DNA of 64,000 bases. Source: Methanomassiliicoccaceae archaeon DOK. GTDB taxonomy: Archaea > Thermoplasmatota > Thermoplasmata > Methanomassiliicoccales > Methanomethylophilaceae. The notes under the pieces were generated by a model that was given only the letters and a program-made list of their open reading frames with translations, had not been told where the DNA came from and made no database searches. Positions 50,646-61,079 of this stretch are shown here, in pieces; the stretch's first letter is position 1; the number at the start of each line of letters is the position of its first letter. The position numbers and the translations under genes were made by a program. The DNA lies in contig CP047880.1 of NCBI GenBank assembly GCA_009911715.1, forward strand, positions 930,001-994,000, read 5' to 3'.

Positions 50646-52456
50646 CTCTTCACCTCGATTGCGTTCTTGGGACAGACGTTCGCGCACATGCCGCAGCCGA
50701 TGCACTGGGTCGGGTCCACCTCGACGGCGTCCCCCCTCTTGATCAGGGACGGGCATGCGATCATCTTCAGGCAGGTGTAGCACCTGATGCACTTGGACTG
50801 ATCCACCTCGCACCTCTTGACCTCCAGCATCTTGCGCTTCTTGAGCTCGAGGGGACAGGGGCACTTGGATATGATGACGGCGACGCCGTCGTGCTCCAAG
50901 GCCCCCTTCATGGCCTTGGTGGCGGCCTTGACGTCGTACGGGTCCACCTCCTCGACGTACTTCACGCCGATTCCGCGCACAAGCTTCTCGATGTCTATGG
51001 GCTCGGTCTGGATACCTCCGAACTCCCTTCCCGTACCGGGGTTGGGCTGGTGGCCCGTCATCGCGGTCGTGCGGTTGTCGAGGATGACCATTATGATCTT
51101 GTGGTCGTTGAACAGCGCGTTCACCAGAGCCGGGACCCCTGCGTGGAAGAACGTGGAGTCGCCGATGAACGCGATCGGCGTCTGATCCGTCGCCGCGGCG
51201 AACCCTCCGGCGGCACCGGCACCGCCTCCCATGCAGATGATGAAGTCAGCCGTCTGGAAAGGCGGGGCGACACCGAGCGTGTAGCATCCGATGTCCGAGC
51301 AGTAGATCACGTCCCTGGAGCCGACCGCCTTCTTGGTGGCGGCGTACATGCCCCTGTGGGGACATCCGGCGCACAGCGTCGGTGGCCTGCTGGGCAGCTT
51401 CACCTGCGTCGCCGGCATTGATTCCCTGAACCTCTGCACGTCGACGAGCTCGTCGACGCCTTCGAGGGTCTTGGGATTGAACTCCCAGGCGTACGGCAGG
51501 TGTCCGGACCTCTTCCCGTACACGGGGACGTCGAACGAGTTCTGGGCACAGATCCTGAGGACCTGATCCTCGAGGAAGGGCTCCAGCTCCTCCACGACGA
51601 CGACGTACCTCTTGCCCTTCACGAACTCGGCGATCCTCCTCTCCGGCAGGGGATTGGTGAAGCCGAGCTTGAGTATGGAGACCCCCTTGACAAACTCCTT
51701 CACATATGTGTAGGAGACGCCGGAGGTGATGACTCCGATGTCGCCCTCCCCTTCCACGAAGTTCAGCGGCGATGACTCGGAGAGCTCCGCAGCCCTCTTC
51801 ATCAGCTCCAGGAGCCTCTTCCTGTTCACCCTGGCGTGAGCGGGGATGTTGACGAACCTGACGACATCCTTGTCGAAATGCCCCTTTCCCTTGGGGGCGC
51901 CCAGCTCACCGAGGTCCACCACACCGCGGGCGTGGTTCACCCTGGTAGTGGTCCTGAACAGGACGGGGAGAGTCGTCTCGGACGAGATGGCGTAAGCCGC
52001 CTTGACCATGTCCTTCGCCTCGGCGGGCGTGGAGGGCTCCACCATCGGCAGAAGGCCGAGCTGCGAGTAGTAGCGGTTGTCCTGCTCGTTCTGGGAGCTG
52101 TGGGCCGACGGGTCGTCGGCGGTCAGGATGAGCATGCCGCCCGTCACCCCGGAGTAGGCCAGGGTCATCATGGGATCCGCGGCCACGTTCAGACCGACGT
52201 GCTTCATGAACACGAACGACCTGAGGCCGGAGGACGCCGCGGCTGCGGACACCTCCATGGCGACCTTCTCGTTCGTGGAGAATTCGAAATACATGCCCGC
52301 GTCGGACGCGAGCTTCTCGAGGAGGTTCCCGATCTCGGAGGAAGGAGTCCCGGGGTAGGTGGATGCGAAGTCCACGCCGGCCTCGAACAGACCTCTGACG
52401 ATGGCCTCGTTGCCCAGGAGGAGCTGCTTCCCCTCTCTAGCTAGTAAATCCGACAT
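50642..52456 (-). CDS. iorA: Indolepyruvate:ferredoxin oxidoreductase alpha subunit
   Basis: This 604-residue subunit binds thiamine diphosphate and two [4Fe-4S] clusters. It begins LLLGNEAIVRGLFEAGVDFASTYPGTPSSE; the TPP domain shows CAGCPHRGMY, GDIGCYTLG-type text and FIGDSTFFHAG. The C-terminus has two ferredoxin motifs (CIRCYTCLKMIACP and CIGCGMCANVCP). The ATG at 52454-52456 follows GAGGTTTGGCA. A minus-strand TATA element (ATTATAATA, about 52495-52503) gives the promoter. It works in amino-acid degradation or in reverse for aromatic synthesis. Confidence 0.94.
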   Translation of the reverse strand: MSDLLAREGKQLLLGNEAIVRGLFEAGVDFASTYPGTPSSEIGNLLEKLASDAGMYFEFSTNEKVAMEVSAAAASSGLRSFVFMKHVGLNVAADPMMTLAYSGVTGGMLILTADDPSAHSSQNEQDNRYYSQLGLLPMVEPSTPAEAKDMVKAAYAISSETTLPVLFRTTTRVNHARGVVDLGELGAPKGKGHFDKDVVRFVNIPAHARVNRKRLLELMKRAAELSESSPLNFVEGEGDIGVITSGVSYTYVKEFVKGVSILKLGFTNPLPERRIAEFVKGKRYVVVVEELEPFLEDQVLRICAQNSFDVPVYGKRSGHLPYAWEFNPKTLEGVDELVDVQRFRESMPATQVKLPSRPPTLCAGCPHRGMYAATKKAVGSRDVIYCSDIGCYTLGVAPPFQTADFIICMGGGAGAAGGFAAATDQTPIAFIGDSTFFHAGVPALVNALFNDHKIIMVILDNRTTAMTGHQPNPGTGREFGGIQTEPIDIEKLVRGIGVKYVEEVDPYDVKAATKAMKGALEHDGVAVIISKCPCPLELKKRKMLEVKRCEVDQSKCIRCYTCLKMIACPSLIKRGDAVEVDPTQCIGCGMCANVCPKNAIEVKR

Positions 52457-52567
52457 TGCCAAACCTCAAACAGGCACGGTATCGGGGAACGCTCTATTAT
52501 AATGTGGGGCTCTGGACAGCCAGCCGTCCGATACCATCATATCATGGTAAGCGTTCGGGACATTGCT

Positions 52568-52654
52568 GCTGAGGTTGTCAAGCTAGGTCAAAGACGCAGG
52601 ACTTAGGATCCTGTCCTTAGTGGTTCGAGGGTTCAAATCCCTTCCTCAGCACCA
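52568..52654 (+). tRNA. tRNA-Leu(UAG)
   Basis: This is a class II tRNA. The acceptor GCTGAGG (52568-52574) pairs with CCTCAGC (52644-52650), then A and an encoded CCA. The anticodon stem CAGGA/TCCTG encloses loop CTTAGGA with anticodon TAG (52604-52606). A long variable arm precedes GGGTTCAAATCCC, the T-arm. A TATA-like TCATATCATGG (about 52535-52545) lies upstream. It reads CUA leucine codons (wobble to CUG). Confidence 0.95.
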
Positions 52655-52774
52655 TCTCCAATTTTCCAGAATCTGACGAGAACACAATGTTTGGATCTCA
52701 TCACGGCACCATCGCTGATTCGGAACTAGTTCTAGACACATATCAAGAAATACTCGACGTTCGGTCCGTGGCGC

Positions 52775-53668
52775 ATGAAGCCCGTTCTGCTCCTCCTGCC
52801 GATACTCTCCGGTATTATGTGGGGTGCAGCCGGGGTCTTCGTCCGCACGCTCTCGGACTACGGGATGGACAGCACCACCATCGTCTTCTCACGCGTGTCC
52901 CTGGCCACGCTGATGATGCTGGCACTCATCCTCGTCGCCGACCGCAGATGGCTCAGGTTCGAGAGACGCGATGCGTGGATCTTCATCGCGTGCGCGATAG
53001 CAATGCTGGGGCTCAACGCGTTCTACACGGTGTCGGTCGACGCCCTGACGCTGTCCCTGGCGGCTGTTCTTCTGAGCCTGTCCCCCGTCTTCATGCTGGT
53101 GATGGCCGCGTTCCTGTTCAGGGAGAGGGTGACAGCGCGCAAGATCCTGTGCATGCTGACGTCCATCGTGGGGTGCGTTCTCGTCAGCGGCCTGCTGGAG
53201 AGCGGTTCGTCCCTGTCCGCTTCCGGGATAGCCGCAGGCCTGGCGGCAGCGTTCTTCTACGCACTGTACGGGATACTCTCCAAGAGGTCGGCGGCCAGTG
53301 GTTACAGCACCTACACCACGCTGTTCTACTGCCTGCTGATATCCACGCTGGTCCTCCTGCCCTTCACCGACATGAGGGCCTTCATCGGATTCGCCGCCGA
53401 AGGGGCATGGGGGACGGGATATCTGATCCTAAATGCTGCCGTGGCGTCGTTCCTGCCCTACATCCTCTACACCACGGCCATGGCGCGCATGGAGGGAGGG
53501 ACGGCCTCGATCCTCGCGGCGGCCGGGGAGCCGACCGCGGCGGCGGTCTTCGGAGCCATGTTCTTCACCGAGATACCTTCGCCGCTTATGCTGCTCGGGA
53601 TGGTGTTGGCCATCGGGTCCATGGCGCTCATGTGCATGCCGTCGGAATCCGAGAGGTCCGCGTCATGA
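52775..53668 (+). CDS. EamA/DMT-superfamily transporter
   Basis: This is a 297-residue ten-helix drug/metabolite exporter with two EamA repeats: residues about 5-140 (GIMWGAAGVFVRTLSDYGMDSTTIVFSRV; AVLLSLSPVFMLVMAAFLFRERV) and 155-288 (GLAAAFFYALYGILSKR; GEPTAAAVFGAMFFTE). The substrate is unknown; amino acids and metabolites are usual. It stands alone, with its own AT-rich promoter (ACATATCAAGAAATAC, near 52738) and a terminator. It is unrelated in length to the broken single-domain EamA gene at 31.5 kb. Confidence 0.88.
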   Translation: MKPVLLLLPILSGIMWGAAGVFVRTLSDYGMDSTTIVFSRVSLATLMMLALILVADRRWLRFERRDAWIFIACAIAMLGLNAFYTVSVDALTLSLAAVLLSLSPVFMLVMAAFLFRERVTARKILCMLTSIVGCVLVSGLLESGSSLSASGIAAGLAAAFFYALYGILSKRSAASGYSTYTTLFYCLLISTLVLLPFTDMRAFIGFAAEGAWGTGYLILNAAVASFLPYILYTTAMARMEGGTASILAAAGEPTAAAVFGAMFFTEIPSPLMLLGMVLAIGSMALMCMPSESERSAS

Positions 53669-53686
53669 TGTTTCAGAATTGTGTGC

Positions 53687-53706
53687 GGAGGGGCGTTGGC
53701 CCCTCC
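53687..53706 (+). terminator. Terminator of the EamA gene
   Basis: GGAGGGGC-GTTG-GCCCCTCC is an 8-bp perfect stem 18 bp after the stop. TAAAAG follows. Confidence 0.6.
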
Positions 53707-53723
53707 TAAAAGAGGTGAAATGT

Positions 53724-53741
53724 CCGGGGCGAGGACCCCGG
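53724..53741 (-). terminator. Terminator of gdhA
   Basis: CCGGGG-TCCTCG-CCCCGG (minus strand) lies 8 bp after the gdhA stop. It is followed by ACATTTCACCTCTTTT, a T-rich tract. Confidence 0.6.
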
Positions 53742-53749
53742 GTTTGGGA

Positions 53750-55102
<1,353 letters not shown>

Positions 55103-55111
55103 TCACCTTGG

Positions 55112-55129
55112 TGACGGGACGTCCCGTCA
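55112..55129. promoter_or_regulatory. Perfect 18-bp palindrome before gdhA
   Basis: TGACGGGACGTCCCGTCA lies 16 bp upstream of the gdhA ATG and about 30 bp downstream of its TATA element. That is at or just after the expected start of transcription, so it is a likely repressor operator, perhaps for nitrogen control. Confidence 0.6.
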
Positions 55130-55498
55130 TCTGAGTGGTTTGGAATCACCCATCCTATATTAAATATAATCCCTACTAAGAGTTATGAATACTGTTCATA
55201 TGTTTTGAATAGAGCGAATATTTTCCTGAAATATCTATGAGGATGTCCTTTCCAGAGACATTCGGTCTGAAAAGATAGGACAGGGATTCTGGACATTTGT
55301 CTAATCCGCACATGGATGTGTCGACCAATCGTCTTCGACAACGGAAACCTCTTCCCAAGGACCGTGACGTAGCGGGCGGCTGGGGCCGGGCATGTCGCGG
55401 AGACTCCGGAAATGGCCTGGACCTTCGGCGACGGATGGAACTTGTAACTAAAAAGAAAGGCGGGCAGAGCCCGCCGGTTGGAATGGTTTGTTCGGGCC
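55130..55498. other. Intergenic region between gdhA and carB, with the carB terminator
   Basis: The gdhA side holds the AT-rich core promoter (55150-55230). The carB side holds GGCGGGC-AGA-GCCCGCC (55459-55475), which on minus is followed by TTTCTTTTTAG and ends carB. The 200 bp between them contain no convincing open frame or RNA fold. Confidence 0.55.
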
Positions 55499-58400
55499 TC
55501 AGACCAGCCCGTGGAACTCCCTCATGCTCCTGACGCCGAGCTTCTGGCTGCGGGCGACCTGGATGGAGCCCACCGCGATCTCTGCGCCCTGGACGGTGGT
55601 CATGAAGGGGATCTCGAGCTCCACCGCCAGCCTGCGCATGGTGTAACCGTCGCGCACGGCTCCGGACTTCTGCGAGGGGGTGTTGATGATCAGGTTGATC
55701 TTGCCGTCCCTCATGAGGCCGATGGCGTTGGGGTTCTGGCGCTCGTCGAGCCTGAAGACGGACGTCGTCTCGACGCCGTGCTCCCTCAGGTACGTGGACG
55801 TGCCCTTGGTGGCGTAGATGGTGAATCCCATCTCCTTCAGCTTCCTCGCGGGCTCCACGATCCTGGGCTTGTCCTGGTCGTTGACGGTGATGTACACCCC
55901 TCCCTCCGTCGGCAGCTTGTTCCCGGCGGCGATGAGCGCCTTGTAGCATGCGGTGTGGAAGTCCTCGTCGATGCCCATGACCTCTCCAGTGGACTTCATC
56001 TCGGGTGTGAGGATGGAGTCTACGCCCGGCAGCTTGAGGAACGGGAACACCGAGGCCTTGACCGCATAGTGGTCGATGGCCCTGTATCCCTTGAGTCCGA
56101 AGTCCTTCAGGGTCTTGCCCAGCATGATCTTGGTTCCGATCTTGGCGAGCGGGACGCCGGTCGCCTTGGAGATGAACGGGACCGTCCTGGACGCCCTGGG
56201 GTTGGCCTCGATCATGTAGACCTGGCCGTCCTTGACCGCGAGCTGCAGGTTCATGAGCCCGTGGATCTGGAGGGCGAGGGCGACCTTCTCGGTGATTCCG
56301 ACGATCTCGTCTATGGTCTCCTGCTTGAGTGTGAACGGGGGCAGCACCATGGTGGCGTCACCGGAGTGGCATCCGGCGTACTCGACGTGCTCCATGATGC
56401 CTCCGACGTACACGTCGGTGCCGTCGCAGACGCAGTCCACGTCTATCTCGATGGCCTCCGTGAGGTACTTGTCGATGAGGATGGGGTGATTCCTGGAGAC
56501 CTTGACCGCCGTGTCGACGTAGGTCTTCAGCTCCTCGGTGGAGTAGACGATCTCCATGGCCCTTCCTCCCAGGACGTAAGACGGCCTGACCAGGACGGGG
56601 TACCCGATGTCCTCGGCGATGGCCTTGGCCTCCTCGAAGGAGTATCCCGTGCCGGAGCGGGGCTGCTTGATCCCGAGCTCGTCCATGAGCTTGGAGAACC
56701 TGCGCCTGTCCTCGGCCACGTCCATCTCGTCGGGGCTGGTTCCGAGGACCTTCGTCTTGGTGCCCTTGGTGGCGGCCTCGATGTCCATGGCGAGGTTGAC
56801 CGAAGTCTGTCCGCCGTACTGGCAGATGACGCCGTCCGCCTGCTCCGCGTCGATGACGTTCAGAACGTCCTCCAGAGTCAGGGGCTCGAAGTAGAGCCTG
56901 TCGGATATGTCGTAGTCGGTGGACACGGTCTCGGGGTTGTTGTTGATGATGATGGCGTCGACGCCCTCCTCCTGCAGGGCCATCACGCCGTGGACGCAGC
57001 AGTAGTCGAACTCGATACCCTGCCCGATCCTGATGGGTCCGCCGCCCACGATGACGACCTTCTTCCTGCCGTCCTCGCCGCGGTACTCCGTGGACCTGCC
57101 GTACGTGGAGTAGAAGTACGGAGTTCCGGCCTCGAACTCGGCGGCGCAGGTGTCGACCATCTTGTACACCGGGACAATCCCGTCCTTCTTCCTCTCGGCG
57201 CGGATCTCCAGGGGCTTGGAGCCTGCGAGGTCGGCGATGGTCTCGTCGGAGAATCCCATCTCCTTGGCCTCCCTGAGGAGCTCCGGGGTGAGACCCTCCC
57301 TGATCCTGTTCTCCATCGCGATGATGTTGCTGAGCTTCTTGACGAAGAAGATGTCCCATTTGGCGAGGTCGGCGACCTCCTCCTCGGACCATCCCCTCCT
57401 GAGCGCCTCCGCCATGACGAAGATGCGCTTGTCCGTGGCCTCCACGAGCTCGTCCCTGATCTGCTCGTCGGTGACGTCGACCCTGTCCAGACCCTTGACG
57501 CCGATCTCCAGGGACCTCAGTCCCTTCAGCAGGGCCTCCTCGAAGGTCCTTCCTATGGACATGACCTCCCCTGTGGACTTCATCTGGGTCCCGAGGTGGC
57601 GGTCGACGGTCCTGAACTTGTCGAAGGGCCAGCGGGGGATCTTGATGACCACGTAGTCGACCGAGGGCTCGAAGGCGGCGCAGGTGGTACCCGTGATCCT
57701 GTTGGGGATCTCGTCGAGGGTGTACCCGACCGCGATCTTGGTGGAGACCCTTGCGATGGGGTATCCGGTGGCCTTGGAGGCCAGGGCGGACGACCTGGAC
57801 ACACGGGGGTTGACCTCGATCAGACGGTAGTCCCCGTTGGCGGGGTTGAAGGCGAACTGGACGTTGCATCCGCCCTCGATGTTGAGGGCGCGGATGACCT
57901 TCAGGGCGGCTGTCCTGAGACGCTGGTGGTCCGTGTCGGAGAGGGTGAGGCAGGGGGCGCACACGATGGACTCCCCGGTGTGGATTCCCATGGCGTCGAG
58001 GTTCTCCATGTTACAGATGATGATGCAGTTGTCGTTGGAGTCCCTCATGACCTCGTACTCGTACTCCTTCCATCCGAGGACGGACTCCTCGATGAGGACC
58101 TGGTGGATCCTTGAGTACGCGAGTCCGCGGGCGCAGATCTCCTCCAGCTCCTCCTCGTCGTGGGCGATGCCTCCGCCGGTGCCTCCGAGCGTGTAGGCCG
58201 GACGGATGAGGACCGGGTACCTGCCGATGACCTTGACGGCCTCCTTGGCCTCCTCGATGCTGTTGACGCTGCGGGAGACGGGGACGGGCTCCCCGATCCT
58301 CTCCATGGTCTCCTTGAAGAGCTCCCTGTCCTCCGACATGGCGATGGCGTCGGGCTGCGTCCCGACAAGGGAGCACCCGAGCCTCTCGAGCTCTCCGGAG

Positions 58401-58705
58401 TCGGCCAGCTCGGAGCAGATGTTGAGGGCGGTCTGGCCGCCCATTCCGGAGAGGACGCCGTCGACGCCCTCCTTCTCGATGATCTTTGCGACGTTCGACG
58501 CCATCAGGGGCTCGATGTAGACGCTGTCTGCGGTGTCGGGGTCGGTCTGGATGGTTGCGGGGTTGGAGTTGACCAGGACGGTCTTGTAGCCCTCCTCCCT
58601 CAGAGAGCGGCACGCCTGGGTTCCGGAGAAGTCGAACTCGGCGGCCTGGCCGATGACGATGGGTCCGGACCCTATCACCATGAGCTTCTTGTAGTCCTTC
58701 CTCAT
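55499..58705 (-). CDS. carB: Carbamoyl-phosphate synthase large subunit
   Basis: This 1068-residue enzyme makes carbamoyl phosphate for pyrimidines and arginine. It has two ATP-grasp halves: the first starts KLMVIGSGPIVIGQAAEFDFSG and includes RPAYTLGGTGGGIAH; the second starts KVVIVGGGPIRIGQGIEFDYC and includes RPSYVLGGRAMEIVY. A C-terminal MGS-like regulatory domain (TIYATKGTSTYLREHGV) follows. The ATG at 58703-58705 overlaps the carA stop (ATGA). Length and order are standard. Confidence 0.96.
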   Translation of the reverse strand: MRKDYKKLMVIGSGPIVIGQAAEFDFSGTQACRSLREEGYKTVLVNSNPATIQTDPDTADSVYIEPLMASNVAKIIEKEGVDGVLSGMGGQTALNICSELADSGELERLGCSLVGTQPDAIAMSEDRELFKETMERIGEPVPVSRSVNSIEEAKEAVKVIGRYPVLIRPAYTLGGTGGGIAHDEEELEEICARGLAYSRIHQVLIEESVLGWKEYEYEVMRDSNDNCIIICNMENLDAMGIHTGESIVCAPCLTLSDTDHQRLRTAALKVIRALNIEGGCNVQFAFNPANGDYRLIEVNPRVSRSSALASKATGYPIARVSTKIAVGYTLDEIPNRITGTTCAAFEPSVDYVVIKIPRWPFDKFRTVDRHLGTQMKSTGEVMSIGRTFEEALLKGLRSLEIGVKGLDRVDVTDEQIRDELVEATDKRIFVMAEALRRGWSEEEVADLAKWDIFFVKKLSNIIAMENRIREGLTPELLREAKEMGFSDETIADLAGSKPLEIRAERKKDGIVPVYKMVDTCAAEFEAGTPYFYSTYGRSTEYRGEDGRKKVVIVGGGPIRIGQGIEFDYCCVHGVMALQEEGVDAIIINNNPETVSTDYDISDRLYFEPLTLEDVLNVIDAEQADGVICQYGGQTSVNLAMDIEAATKGTKTKVLGTSPDEMDVAEDRRRFSKLMDELGIKQPRSGTGYSFEEAKAIAEDIGYPVLVRPSYVLGGRAMEIVYSTEELKTYVDTAVKVSRNHPILIDKYLTEAIEIDVDCVCDGTDVYVGGIMEHVEYAGCHSGDATMVLPPFTLKQETIDEIVGITEKVALALQIHGLMNLQLAVKDGQVYMIEANPRASRTVPFISKATGVPLAKIGTKIMLGKTLKDFGLKGYRAIDHYAVKASVFPFLKLPGVDSILTPEMKSTGEVMGIDEDFHTACYKALIAAGNKLPTEGGVYITVNDQDKPRIVEPARKLKEMGFTIYATKGTSTYLREHGVETTSVFRLDERQNPNAIGLMRDGKINLIINTPSQKSGAVRDGYTMRRLAVELEIPFMTTVQGAEIAVGSIQVARSQKLGVRSMREFHGLV

Positions 58706-59787
58706 AGTTTCCCCTCCTTGATCATCCTGCCGAACCAATCGAACAGGTACGACGTGTCGCAGGGGCCGGGAGAGGCCTCCGGATGATACTGGGATGTGAA
58801 TATTGGCAGGTCCCTGTGGACGACGCCCTCCACGGAGCCGTCGTTGACGTTGACCTGGTTGACGATCAGCCCGGTGCCGTCCAGGCTGTGCTCGTCCACG
58901 GCGAACCCGTGGTTCTGGGATGTGATGTACACGCGGTTGCCGTTCTTGACTGGCTGGTTGCATCCCCTGTGCCCGAACTTGAGCTTGTAGGTGGACCCTC
59001 CCATGGCGATGCCTATCAGCTGGCTCCCGAAGCAGATCCCGAACATGGGGAGCTGCGTGGAAAGGTCGGAGACGGTCCTGACGGTGGTCTTGGCGATTTC
59101 GGGGTGGGCGGGGTCCCCGGGCCCGTTGGAGATGAGGACGCCCTTGACGCCGGAGTCGACGATGACGTCCGACGGAGTGTCGTACGGGAAGGTGACGACG
59201 TTGAACCTGGCGTTCAGGTCCCTGAGGATGCCGGACTTGGTGCCGCAGTCGATGAGTCCGACCGTGAGCTCCTTGCCGTTGTCCGTGCTGGAGATCTCCT
59301 TGCAGGACACCTCCCCCACGAGGTTGCTCTCGGACGGCGCGGGCATGTCCCTGAGTCTCTTCACAAGGTCCTCGATGCCCTCCGCGTCAGAGGTGATGGC
59401 GCCCTTGACGGTTCCGCCCGTGCGTATCTTGATGACCAGGTCGCGTGTGTCGATTCCCGAGATTCCGGGAATGCCGAACGTCTTGAGGAAGTCGTCGATG
59501 GTCCTCCCCCCGTACATCGGCGAGGGCTCCCTGCAGTACTCCCTGACCACGAGGCCCCTTACATGGATCGACCTGGACTGGTAGTACTCGTCCGCGACCC
59601 CGTAGTTCCCGATGAGCGGGTAGGTCATGACCAGTATCTGTCCCTTGAACGACGGGTCGGTCAGGCTCTCCTGGTATCCGCACATTCCGGTAGTGAAAAC
59701 AACTTCTCCGCTCGTCTCGCACTCGGCGCCGAACAGCTCCCCTTCGAAAACGGTCCCGTCCTCCAGGACCAAGTATCCTTTTGCCAT
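58702..59787 (-). CDS. carA: Carbamoyl-phosphate synthase small (glutaminase) subunit
   Basis: This 361-residue subunit hydrolyses glutamine and channels ammonia to CarB. The N-terminal domain has FTTGMCGYQESLTDPSFKGQ. The class I amidotransferase triad is C252 (GICFGSQLIG), H336 and E338 (SQYHPEASPGP). A TATA element (CATTATATAGG, about 59812-59822, minus) lies 25-30 bp before the ATG at 59785-59787, so the message is nearly leaderless. Confidence 0.96.
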   Translation of the reverse strand: MAKGYLVLEDGTVFEGELFGAECETSGEVVFTTGMCGYQESLTDPSFKGQILVMTYPLIGNYGVADEYYQSRSIHVRGLVVREYCREPSPMYGGRTIDDFLKTFGIPGISGIDTRDLVIKIRTGGTVKGAITSDAEGIEDLVKRLRDMPAPSESNLVGEVSCKEISSTDNGKELTVGLIDCGTKSGILRDLNARFNVVTFPYDTPSDVIVDSGVKGVLISNGPGDPAHPEIAKTTVRTVSDLSTQLPMFGICFGSQLIGIAMGGSTYKLKFGHRGCNQPVKNGNRVYITSQNHGFAVDEHSLDGTGLIVNQVNVNDGSVEGVVHRDLPIFTSQYHPEASPGPCDTSYLFDWFGRMIKEGKL

Positions 59788-59939
59788 CGGGGAATCATCA
59801 GATTTTCAGACCCTATATAATGACTCCGCAGACCCTCTGACAGGCCCGAATCGCGTATGTCCGATAATGGACAAATCCCCTCGTTTTGTTACGGTCGGCC
59901 GTCCGAACCATTCTATATTCCGCGACGGTTCGGAGTCAC

Positions 59940-60980
59940 ATGCGCATAACCGGAAGGGACCCCTCCGGCGAGGGGATCAGGGTCCAGATAGAGACCGACG
60001 AGGACATCTGGCACCTCTACAACGTCATCGAGGTCGGGGACCTCGTGACGGCCTCGACCACCCGTCGCGAGGAGAAGGCGGCCGACAAGATCAGGGCGGA
60101 GAGGGCTGAGAAGAAGAGGATGACCCTGGGCGTGCGCATAGAGAAGATAGAGTTCTCCGAGGACGACCTCCGCCTGAAGCTCCTGGGGACCATCGAGACC
60201 GGCCCCCAGGACATCGGTCAGCACCACACTCTGATACTGGAGAACGGCGACAGCCTCCTCATAACGAAGAGGCACTGGCGCGAGACCCAGCTGGAGAGAC
60301 TGGACCGCGCCGTCAGGGACTCGAAGAAGCCGCGCATCGTGTTCGTGTCGCTGGACCAGGACGACGCCACCGTGGCCGTGCTGAGGCAGTTCGGCCTCAA
60401 GGAGGTCACCACCGTCCGCTCGGGGAGGTCCGGGAAGCAGTACGCCGAGAAGCCCCAGGCCGACGGCTACCACGCGGAGGTCATCTCGAAGGTGGTCCCG
60501 CTCATGGAGCCGAACATGCCAGTGGTCCTCCTGGGTCCTGGGTTCGAGAAGGAGTCCCTAGCGGACGACATGAAGAAGGCGGAGCCCGAGCTGTTCAAGA
60601 AGGTCCACGTGTACCACACGGGCCAGTGCGGGATGGTCGGCATCAACGAGCTCATAAAGACCGGTATGGGCGCGGAGGTACTCCGCGAATCTTCAGTCGG
60701 AGCGGAGATGGAGGCCGTCGAGCAGCTCATGACAGAGATAGCCAGGAACGGACTGGGGACGTACGGGACGCAGCAGGTCAGGGACGCCGCCATGTCCGGT
60801 GCCGTGGAGAAGCTCCTCGTCCTGGACACCAAGATCAGGGAGCAGGACCTCGACGACGTCGTGCGCGCTGTAGAGTCACAGAAGGGTTCTGTCATCGTGG
60901 TCTCGAGCCAACACGACGGGGGCAGGGAGCTCGCGTCCCTCGGGGGCATGGGCGCCATACTCAGGTACAGGACGGAATGA
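59940..60980 (+). CDS. pelA: mRNA surveillance protein Pelota (Dom34)
   Basis: This 346-residue protein rescues stalled ribosomes with aEF1A/ABCE1. The N-terminal Sm-like domain contains EDIWHLYNVIEVGDLVTASTTRREEK. The central eRF1-like domain has VFVSLDQDDATVAVLRQFGLKEV, and the C-terminal domain includes TGQCGMVGINELIKTGMGAEVL and GTYGTQQVRDAAMSGAVEKLLVLD. The ATG at 59940 is chosen: CTATATTCC (about 59912-59920) lies 20-25 bp upstream and the family starts MRITGRD. An upstream TTG-type extension is rejected. Confidence 0.93.
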   Translation: MRITGRDPSGEGIRVQIETDEDIWHLYNVIEVGDLVTASTTRREEKAADKIRAERAEKKRMTLGVRIEKIEFSEDDLRLKLLGTIETGPQDIGQHHTLILENGDSLLITKRHWRETQLERLDRAVRDSKKPRIVFVSLDQDDATVAVLRQFGLKEVTTVRSGRSGKQYAEKPQADGYHAEVISKVVPLMEPNMPVVLLGPGFEKESLADDMKKAEPELFKKVHVYHTGQCGMVGINELIKTGMGAEVLRESSVGAEMEAVEQLMTEIARNGLGTYGTQQVRDAAMSGAVEKLLVLDTKIREQDLDDVVRAVESQKGSVIVVSSQHDGGRELASLGGMGAILRYRTE

Positions 60981-61079
60981 GCCGTTCCCGTCCCTCTCTT
61001 TTAATATTAAATAGGTGCGAACCATAGGGGATAGCGCACAGCAGCTCCGTACGGCCACCGTCCGACGGGGCGGTAAGGG

